A stretch of 17,655 nt of DNA from JACDAN01 sp035535195 (GTDB taxonomy: Bacteria; Actinomycetota; Thermoleophilia; Gaiellales; Gaiellaceae): NCBI GenBank assembly GCA_035535195.1, contig DATLQK010000069.1, positions 1-17,655 of the forward strand, written 5' to 3'. Position numbers and translations under genes: made by a program. This document shows positions 12,691 through 17,655 of the stretch, piece by piece (position 1 is the first letter of the stretch; each line of letters opens with the position of its first letter). The notes beneath the pieces were generated by a model that worked only from the letters and a program-made list of their open reading frames with translations, did no database searches and was not told where the DNA came from.

Positions 12691-14215
12691 TCAGGGTCAT
12701 CCCACCCGCCGACCGCTCGATGCAGACGGTGCCGGTCCGAACGCGCCAGTAGCGCGTGTAGCGCACCTTCAGCGCATAGGTGCCGGGCTCGGTCAGCTTC
12801 CCCTCGACCCGCGAGTGGTCGAGCCGCGTGATCCGCGGCGTGCCGGGGCCGGTGAGGATCGATGCGGGTTTTGGCAGCTCCCAGATCGCGACGAATGAGT
12901 TCGTGAAGACGAGCTTGAGCCCCGACCGCCCCGAGCGCAGCAGTGCCGCCTCACGCCACTCGCCTTTCCGGCCGAGCGGGGTGTTCGGCAGGACGATGTA
13001 GCGGACGCCCATGCGCCGGAGCCAGTCGCGGTACCCGGCGGGCGCCAGGCGCCGGTCGTAGAAGAGCTTGTTCCGCGCGATGTCGATCTGCCGATACCAG
13101 CCGCGTGCGAGCGGATAACCCGCCTTCGGCAGCCAGTACGCCTCCCAGTGGTCGTAGGTCGGGACGACCTCGACACGGAAGTTGGGGTTTGCGTGCGAGT
13201 GCAGGAACCGCAGCGCCGAGGCCCAGAAGGCGGCGTGCGCCGGGCGGACGTCGGTGCGCGTGACCGCGGCGGCCACGTACGGCGTGACGTTGTAGGTCAG
13301 CGCAAAGGCGAGCGCGAGGGTGGAGAGTGTCCGCGGCCGGAACCGCGCGAGCAGCGCGGTCAGGAGCATCAACGGGAAGATGAACGTCCGGAGGCGGGCG
13401 AGGTTCTCCCCGATCGGCGTCGAGACCACGAACATGAGCAGGCTGGCGGCCCCCCACACGAGGAAGAAGGAGCCGAGCAGCGCGCCGTGACGGGCCCGAC
13501 GGGCCAGCGCTGCGCCGAGGATCGAGACGGTCAGGACCGCCCAGAGCTCGAGCAGCCTGAACGGATAAGAGCCGCTGGTCGGGAAGAAGACGAGGACGGC
13601 GAACTGCACCGCTCCGATCGCCGCGAGCACGACCGAGAAGACGAGGCCGCTCCGGCCGAGGCGGCCGCGCGAGATCACGATCGCGAGCAGCGCAAGGCAC
13701 AGGAAGACGAAGGCGAGGGGGCTGAATCCGGCGGTCAGCGCGGCTGCCGCCGCGGCCCACCAGCGCCGGCCGCGCTGGAGTGCGAGCAGCGCGCCGAGGC
13801 CCGCCGCCAGCCCGAGTGCATAGGTGTACGTGCCGAAGAAGACCGGCCCGGCGGCCAGCACAGCGAAAGTCCGCGCCGGCCAGATGCCCGCCTGCCCCCA
13901 CTCGCCCTCGACGATCACCGCGAAGAACGCGGCCGAGAGGACGACCGCGGCGAACACCAGCGGGACGTTCCCGACCACCGCGGCCGGCAGGTAGTAGAGG
14001 AGGCTGTACGACGCGAGCGGGTAGTGGCCGCCGTACCAGAGGTTGTCCCAGACGAGCACGCCCTGCTGGACGAGCAGCGTCCGGTACAGGTGCGCGGGCG
14101 CGTCGCCGAGAGGCGGCGCGATCGCGAGCAGCACGGCGGCTCCGAGAAAAGCAAGCGTGCCCGCGAGGAGCGCCTCGCGGCGGGGCGAGACGAGACGCGA
14201 GATGGCGGCTGTCAC
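12593..14215 (-). CDS. Multi-pass membrane protein resembling GT-C glycosyltransferases
   Basis: This 540-residue protein has about ten hydrophobic helices (15-320) followed by a soluble domain (about 325-540). The first outside loop contains LGDAPAHLYR and DNLWYGGHYPLASYSLLYYL, in the position where lipid-sugar-using GT-C enzymes keep an acidic residue, and the soluble part has DWLRRMGVRYIVLP (397-410), a segment I associate with large membrane proteins of this class. The family assignment is tentative; polytopic proteins of this kind are usually left as hypothetical. The GTG at 14215 is the only sensible in-frame start, because upstream frame lies antisense to the cytochrome gene; no Shine-Dalgarno is seen. 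Its last 98 bases overlap the end of the convergent membrane-protein gene. It diverges from the cytochrome gene by 58 bp. Confidence 0.68.
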   Translation of the reverse strand: MTAAISRLVSPRREALLAGTLAFLGAAVLLAIAPPLGDAPAHLYRTLLVQQGVLVWDNLWYGGHYPLASYSLLYYLPAAVVGNVPLVFAAVVLSAAFFAVIVEGEWGQAGIWPARTFAVLAAGPVFFGTYTYALGLAAGLGALLALQRGRRWWAAAAAALTAGFSPLAFVFLCLALLAIVISRGRLGRSGLVFSVVLAAIGAVQFAVLVFFPTSGSYPFRLLELWAVLTVSILGAALARRARHGALLGSFFLVWGAASLLMFVVSTPIGENLARLRTFIFPLMLLTALLARFRPRTLSTLALAFALTYNVTPYVAAAVTRTDVRPAHAAFWASALRFLHSHANPNFRVEVVPTYDHWEAYWLPKAGYPLARGWYRQIDIARNKLFYDRRLAPAGYRDWLRRMGVRYIVLPNTPLGRKGEWREAALLRSGRSGLKLVFTNSFVAIWELPKPASILTGPGTPRITRLDHSRVEGKLTEPGTYALKVRYTRYWRVRTGTVCIERSAGGMTLIRATKPGPFALAVPENPDALVGLLVGRAPGRC

Positions 14216-14236
14216 CAGGAGCGTGCATCGTGCCTG

Positions 14237-14265
14237 CTGAGAGCGCCGCGTGACGGCGATACACT
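14237..14265 (+). promoter_or_regulatory. Probable leaderless promoter of the cytochrome c gene
   Basis: CTGAGA (14237-14242, four of six matches to TTGACA), a 17-base spacer and TACACT (14260-14265) end 8 bases before the GTG at 14274. No Shine-Dalgarno precedes the GTG. Confidence 0.5.
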
Positions 14266-14273
14266 CCGCAGCC

Positions 14274-14690
14274 GTGCGCCGCCTCGCCCTGATCGTCCTG
14301 CTCGGAGCGCTCGTTGCGGGCTGTGGCGGCGAGAAGACCGTGAGCCCGGAGCCGGAGACCGTGGAGGGGGCGGTTCCGCAGGCGCCGCAGCCGCAGCCGC
14401 TCCCGAATGGGGACGCGGCCGCCGGCAAGGCCGTCTTCGCCTCCCAGGGCTGCGGCGGCTGCCACACCTACAAGCCGGGGGGCACGAGCGGGACAACCGG
14501 CCCCGACCTCGACAAGCTGGCGCAGTACGCGCAGACGGCGGGGAAGCCGGAGGCAGACTTCGTGCACGAGTCGATCGTCGATCCCAGCGCCTACGTCGAG
14601 AAGGGCTTCCCCGACGGCGTGATGCCCAAGTACGACAGCCTGTCGCAAGAGCAGCTGGCCAACCTGGTCGCCTTCCTCACCCAGGGCTAG
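14274..14690 (+). CDS. Lipoprotein class I cytochrome c
   Basis: This 138-residue protein is a membrane-tethered single-haem cytochrome. It starts with a short basic signal, a hydrophobic stretch and a lipobox LVAGC (lipid-modified Cys near residue 17). A Pro/Gln-rich linker follows (about 24-45), then a cytochrome c fold. The haem site CGGCH lies in ASQGCGGCHTY, and the probable axial methionine is in GVMPKY; the terminal helix is QEQLANLVAFLTQG. It should act outside the membrane as an electron carrier, perhaps to a terminal oxidase or a nearby dehydrogenase; no partner is encoded here. GTG 14274 is preferred over an upstream frame start because it begins the signal peptide directly and sits 8 bases after a -10 box. 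Confidence 0.9.
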   Translation: MRRLALIVLLGALVAGCGGEKTVSPEPETVEGAVPQAPQPQPLPNGDAAAGKAVFASQGCGGCHTYKPGGTSGTTGPDLDKLAQYAQTAGKPEADFVHESIVDPSAYVEKGFPDGVMPKYDSLSQEQLANLVAFLTQG

Positions 14691-14809
14691 GTGGCTCGGC
14701 CGGCAATGCCCTCCGCGCCGCTGGCGGCTGCAAAGCGTCGCCGGTCTGGAGCACCCTGGCGGGCTTTTCGCGCGCCATCGACGCGGCCGCACCACCGGCC
14801 GGCCCACCA
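14691..14809 (+). other. 119-bp leader region before serS
   Basis: No T-box core or clear promoter is visible. A small hairpin (GCCGC/GCGGC around TG) occurs near 14720. One frame opens with GTG directly after the cytochrome stop (14691), has an ATG at 14706, and closes with a TGA that overlaps the serS TTG (TTGA, 14810-14813). Its roughly 40 residues are Arg/Ala/Pro/His-rich, which is typical of chance frames in GC-rich DNA, and serine is not enriched. Confidence 0.4.
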
Positions 14810-16009
14810 TTGATCGACCTCCGAGCGGCGCGCAGCGACCCGGACTCCTACCGAGCCGGGGTGGCGCGGAAAGGCGGCGCGGAGGCGTTCGACGAGCTGC
14901 TCGAGGCCGACGCGCGTTGGCGCGAGCTCGTGCCGCAGGTCGACGAGCTCCGCGGCCGCCAGAAGCTGAAAGGGAAGCCGACGCCGGAGCAGGTCGAGGA
15001 GCTGAAGCAGGTCAAGGAGGACCTGCGACGCCTTGAAGACGAGCTGTCGTCGGCCGAAGCGCGCCGCGACGAGCTGCTGCAGCGCGTGCCAAACCCGCCG
15101 CACGAGTCGGTCCCGGACGGGGACGCGGAGGAGGACGCCCGCGAGGAGCGTCGGGTCGGTGAGCCGGGCGACGAGAGCCCCGAGCACCTCGAGCTCGGCT
15201 GGTTCGACATGGAGCGCGGCGCGCGACTGTCGGGCTCCCGCTTCGGCTACATCGCGGGCGACGCCGCTCTGCTCGCGCTCGCTCTCTACCGCTGGGCGCT
15301 CGACCGCGTCGTCGCCGAGGGCTTCACGCCGGTGCTCCCGCCGGTGCTGGTGCGCGAGGAGGCCATGTACGGCACCGGCTTCTTCCCCGCGGAGCGGAAC
15401 GAGTACTACGAGATCTCCGAGGACGGCCTCTACCTGACCGGCACCTCCGAGGTGGCGCTCGCTGCCCTGCACATGGGCGAGATCATCGAGGCGGACGAGC
15501 TCCCGCGGCGCTATACCGCCTTCTCGCCGAACTTCCGGCGCGAGGCGGGCGCGGCGGGCCGCGACACGCGCGGGATGTTCCGCGTCCACCAGTTCAACAA
15601 GGTGGAGATGTTCTCGTACGTGCTCCCCGAGGAGTCGTGGGACGAGCTCGAGCGGCTGCTCGCGATCGAGGAGGGGCTCGTGCAGGAGCTGGGGCTCCCC
15701 TATCGCGTGCTGAACATCGCCGCAGGCGAACTCAGTGCCGCGGCGGCGAAGCGCTACGACATCGAGGCGTGGTTCCCGTCGCAGCAGCGCTATCGCGAGC
15801 TGACGTCGGCCTCGAACACGACCGACTTCCAGGCGAGGCGGCTCGGGATCCGCTATCGCGCCAACTCCCGCACCGAGTTTGTCCACACCCTGAACGGCAC
15901 GGCGGTCACCGACCGCTGGGTGCTCGCGATCCTCGAGAACTTCGGCGGCGAGGTGCCCGAGGTCCTGCGGGAGTTCGGCGCGCCCGAGCGGGTTCGTCCC
16001 GACGCCTAG
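14810..16009 (+). CDS. serS: Seryl-tRNA synthetase
   Basis: SerRS charges tRNA-Ser and, where present, tRNA-Sec with serine. The 399-residue protein has the N-terminal tRNA-binding coiled coil (about 25-95) and a class II catalytic core: motif 1 near FTPVLPPVLVREEAMYGTG (172-190), the serine-binding TGTSEVALAALH (210-221), motif 2 FSPNFRREAGAAGRDTRGMF (238-257), ELTSASNTTDFQARR (330-344) and motif 3 NGTAVTDRWVLAILEN (362-377) with its conserved arginine. It is somewhat shorter than the usual length of about 420, mainly in the coiled-coil arm. TTG 14810 is chosen because it yields the family N-terminus MIDLR; there is no clear Shine-Dalgarno. The cognate tRNA-Ser gene lies 18 bp downstream. 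Confidence 0.95.
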   Translation: MIDLRAARSDPDSYRAGVARKGGAEAFDELLEADARWRELVPQVDELRGRQKLKGKPTPEQVEELKQVKEDLRRLEDELSSAEARRDELLQRVPNPPHESVPDGDAEEDAREERRVGEPGDESPEHLELGWFDMERGARLSGSRFGYIAGDAALLALALYRWALDRVVAEGFTPVLPPVLVREEAMYGTGFFPAERNEYYEISEDGLYLTGTSEVALAALHMGEIIEADELPRRYTAFSPNFRREAGAAGRDTRGMFRVHQFNKVEMFSYVLPEESWDELERLLAIEEGLVQELGLPYRVLNIAAGELSAAAAKRYDIEAWFPSQQRYRELTSASNTTDFQARRLGIRYRANSRTEFVHTLNGTAVTDRWVLAILENFGGEVPEVLREFGAPERVRPDA

Positions 16010-16027
16010 CTAGCTACGCTGAGGCCC

Positions 16028-16114
16028 GGCGGGGTGCCGGAGCGGTCGAACGGGGCGGTCTTGAAAACCGCTGGCCCTTAACGGGGCTCGTGGGTTCAAA
16101 TCCCACCCCCGCCG
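16028..16114 (+). tRNA. tRNA-Ser, anticodon TGA
   Basis: This 87-base gene has the long variable arm of a class II tRNA. The acceptor GGCGGGG pairs with CCCCGCC, the anticodon stem GCGGT/ACCGC encloses CTTGAAA with anticodon TGA (reads UCA and related serine codons), the variable arm is TGGCCCTTAACGGGGCTC, and the T-arm is GTGGG-TTCAAAT-CCCAC. The discriminator is G, as SerRS prefers, and CCA is not encoded. It follows serS closely and may be processed from the same transcript. Confidence 0.96.
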
Positions 16115-16145
16115 CTGGACGCACCTGGCAGCAGGAGCTCGTAGC

Positions 16146-17078
16146 TCACAGATCGGCGAGGAAGGCCATCATCGTCTCGCCGACGGCGTCGAGGCTGCGG
16201 GGTGAGACGGCGGTCAGGTCGTCGCACGTCCGGTGCCAGCAGGGGAAGTCGAAGTCGATCAAGTCGATCGCGGGAACCCCGGCACGGATGAACGGGACGT
16301 GGTCGTCGAGCACCGCGCCCTGCTCCCAAGCGGGGAAGTGGCGCGCGTGACCCGTTCGGCGCGAAGCGGCCCGGAGCTTGATCCAGAGCCGGCGGTTCGA
16401 GTACTGGTCGCGCGGGATCGCGAGGTCGCTGTCGCCGACGAAGTCCAGGACGACAGCCGCCTCCGCCAAACGGAAGGCGCGAGCCGCGACCTTGCTCCCG
16501 CGCAGGCCGTACCGCCCGAACTCCGCGTCCTTCCCGGGCGGCGCCTCCTCTCCGTCAAAAAAGACGACGATCAGGGTGGGGCGGAGCTGCCGCGGCCTAA
16601 TCGTCCTCGCCAGCTGGCGGACGACTGCTGTGCCCGAGGCCGAGTCGTTCGCGCCGACGAATCCGGGCAGGTCCTTCGTGTCGTAGTGGGCACCCAGGAC
16701 GATCCTCCGGCGGGGGTTTCGCCCGGGAATCGTTCCGACGACGTTCCGCAGACCGCCCGGCACTGCCTGGAAGCGGCCTCGCGGAATCGAGCGACGGAGG
16801 AGCTCGGCGAGCTCACGCGACTTCTGCGAGCCTGCGGGGCGCGGACCGAGCGCGACCTGACGGTTCAGGAACGCCCAGGCCGGCCGCTCGTCGAACCGGT
16901 TGACGCGAGTGGATTCGCGCGAGCGGCGGAATTTCCAGGCGGAAGCTCCCGCGACAGGTCGTGGTACGTGGGTCTGGGTGGTGAGGCCGACGCCTCCGCT
17001 GGCGCCGCCGCCACCCCAGGCAGTCAGGCCGACAACCGCCAAGATCATGAAGCCGCTGAGTCTGGGAGTGTTCTTCAT
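16146..17078 (-). CDS. M28-family protein resembling glutaminyl-peptide cyclotransferase
   Basis: This 310-residue protein is a zinc-dependent M28 aminopeptidase-fold enzyme anchored or exported by an N-terminal hydrophobic segment (about 9-31). The metal and catalytic sites are visible: LGAHYDTK (His131), GANDSASG (Asp145), VVFFDGEEA (Glu177, Glu178), LDFVGD (Asp212) and DDHVPFIRAGVP (His260). FFDGEEA, the spaced YGLRGSK, DDHVPF and CWHRTCDD match the pattern of glutaminyl cyclases better than plain aminopeptidases, so it may form pyroglutamate on exported peptides; peptidase activity remains possible. The ATG at 17078 is preferred over a TTG frame start 63 bases upstream because it begins the hydrophobic segment; GGAG lies about 12 bases before it. 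It converges on tRNA-Ser. Confidence 0.85.
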   Translation of the reverse strand: MKNTPRLSGFMILAVVGLTAWGGGGASGGVGLTTQTHVPRPVAGASAWKFRRSRESTRVNRFDERPAWAFLNRQVALGPRPAGSQKSRELAELLRRSIPRGRFQAVPGGLRNVVGTIPGRNPRRRIVLGAHYDTKDLPGFVGANDSASGTAVVRQLARTIRPRQLRPTLIVVFFDGEEAPPGKDAEFGRYGLRGSKVAARAFRLAEAAVVLDFVGDSDLAIPRDQYSNRRLWIKLRAASRRTGHARHFPAWEQGAVLDDHVPFIRAGVPAIDLIDFDFPCWHRTCDDLTAVSPRSLDAVGETMMAFLADL

Positions 17079-17209
17079 GGCGTACCAGGACTCCAGCCAG
17101 CTCCTCGACCAGAAGATGGCGATGAATGGCAATGCTGGCAAGACCGCAAAGATGAGGGCTCCGACGCCGGCAGCGCAACGATACGGGATGCCCTAGGCTA
17201 ACGCCGCCG

Positions 17210-17219
17210 GATAATTATG
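17210..17219. promoter_or_regulatory. AT-rich bidirectional -10 candidate
   Basis: GATAATTATG stands out from the surrounding GC-rich DNA. It reads GATAAT on the plus strand (17210-17215) and CATAAT on the minus strand (17219-17214), each five of six matches to TATAAT, around the palindrome ATAATTAT. It would serve the right-hand secreted protein and the M28 gene. No clear -35 is visible on either side. Confidence 0.5.
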
Positions 17220-17391
17220 CGACGTTCGCTGCCGCCGCCTCCCGTGACGGACGAGATCGTCACCGGAAGCGAACGACCGTCGCGCGGGTCGAGCACAATC
17301 ATGAGCCGCGGGGCTGAACGGCGGAAGCCGTTTAGGCATCCGCGATTCCGGGTATCGACGGCACCGTCAGCCTGCGCGATCCCCCGTAGGC
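17219..17391 (+). promoter_or_regulatory. Structured 5' leader of the right-hand secreted-protein gene; possible riboswitch
   Basis: The region between the candidate -10 and the start codon holds several hairpins. The first has outer stems GCGAC (17219-17223) with GTCGC (17279-17283) and GTTCGCT (17224-17230) with AGCGAAC (17268-17274), plus inner stem GTGACG/CGTCAC (17244-17249/17258-17263). The second is AACGGC-GGAA-GCCGTT (17317-17332), closed by a GNRA tetraloop. Two more are GACG/CGTC (17357-17368) and GCCTGCG/CGTAGGC (17370-17391) with loop CGATCCCC. GGGG at 17310-17313 could pair with that loop as a pseudoknot. I cannot match it to a known riboswitch class. Confidence 0.45.
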
Positions 17392-17412
17392 GCCTCTCGA
17401 AAGGAGAAACAA

Positions 17413-17655
17413 ATGCGGATTCCACGGGCGGTCTATCCGGCCGCGGCCGTCGTTCTGCTGTGTATTTTTGCAGGGCTCGCCGCAGTCGTCCGCACCGCAG
17501 ACGCTCGCCCGACAGGACCCACGGCCGGTGCCAGCAAGGTCGCGGGAACGGTTTCGGCGCGAATGGTCATCAACCGCTTCAGGGCCGTAGGGAAGCGGGT
17601 GATTGGACAAGGCACGGTCATCTCGACATACAAGGACGCGGCCGGCGTGACGACC
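17413..17655 (+). CDS. Secreted protein, N-terminal part only (runs off the window)
   Basis: Eighty-one codons are present without a stop. The start is secure: AAGGAG lies 6-7 bases before the ATG. The product begins with Met-Arg-Ile-Pro-Arg, then a hydrophobic segment (about residues 6-26, VYPAAAVVLLCIFAGLAAVV) and a likely cleavage region near TADARP, so it is exported or membrane-anchored. The visible exported part, from about residue 40, has alternating Val/Arg/Gly-rich sequence (RFRAVGKRVIGQGTVISTY) suggesting beta strands. I do not recognise the family. Its GC content is lower than the neighbours and it has a long structured leader, so its expression is probably regulated. Confidence 0.75.
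   Translation, partial: MRIPRAVYPAAAVVLLCIFAGLAAVVRTADARPTGPTAGASKVAGTVSARMVINRFRAVGKRVIGQGTVISTYKDAAGVTT

Noticed and set aside
13148..14809. Long plus-strand N-terminal extension in frame with serS
   Set aside because: The extension is low-complexity, lies antisense to the GT-C-like gene and over the cytochrome gene in another frame; SerRS begins at MIDLR (14810).
14691..14809. T-box leader controlling serS
   Set aside because: The conserved T-box sequence (TGGNACCGCG-like) and a terminator/antiterminator pair are absent.
17296..17391. Leader as a c-di-GMP-I (GEMM) or cobalamin riboswitch
   Set aside because: The signature internal loops of these classes were not found by eye; only generic hairpins and a GNRA loop are present.

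Overview
This is a GC-rich, gene-dense chromosomal segment. Its gene content points to Actinomycetota, and I infer a soil Thermoleophilia-like lineage (Gaiellales or Solirubrobacterales). The reasons are NucS in place of MutS/MutL repair, an AfsR/SARP-type regulator, the actinobacterial Psp genes PspAA and PspAB, many GTG/TTG starts, and several promoters whose -10 box (TANNNT) lies only 6-8 bases before the start codon, as in leaderless genes. I see no phage, insertion sequence, CRISPR array or clear horizontal island.

Layout. (1) 1-4212: a tRNA-Ala(CGC), an LtrA-family membrane protein and the mismatch endonuclease nucS lie on the minus strand. Diverging from nucS by 47 bp are two overlapping paralogues of the HTH_42/AlkZ-YcaQ DNA-glycosylase family. 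Together these look like a small genome-maintenance cluster. (2) 4209-6165: a small secreted protein diverges from a SARP-type activator that carries a transmembrane helix and an outside domain. Between them are three GCTGAA repeats spaced exactly 11 bp. (3) 6162-9555: a two-gene minus-strand unit (DUF1932-type dehydrogenase and MBL-fold hydrolase) shares a tiny divergent promoter with the operon pspA-pspAA-bicupin, whose genes are joined by 4-base GTGA overlaps.

(4) 9556-11183: a 147-bp intergenic region with a long imperfect inverted repeat separates the psp operon from the convergent pair htpX-pspAB. PspA, PspAA, PspAB and HtpX thus sit together as one envelope-stress module in two converging transcription units. 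(5) 11137-14215: an alkaline-phosphatase-like membrane protein overlaps htpX head to head and a GT-C-like membrane protein tail to tail. (6) 14274-16114: a lipoprotein cytochrome c, then seryl-tRNA synthetase followed 18 bp later by tRNA-Ser(UGA). (7) 16146-17655: a glutaminyl-cyclase-like M28 protein, and a secreted protein that runs off the window behind a roughly 190-base leader with several hairpins.

The strongest candidates for something undescribed are the membrane-anchored SARP with its 11-bp repeat array and divergent secreted partner, the bicupin translationally coupled to pspA-pspAA, and the structured leader near the right edge. All functional calls rest on motif reading and family memory; no database search was possible.
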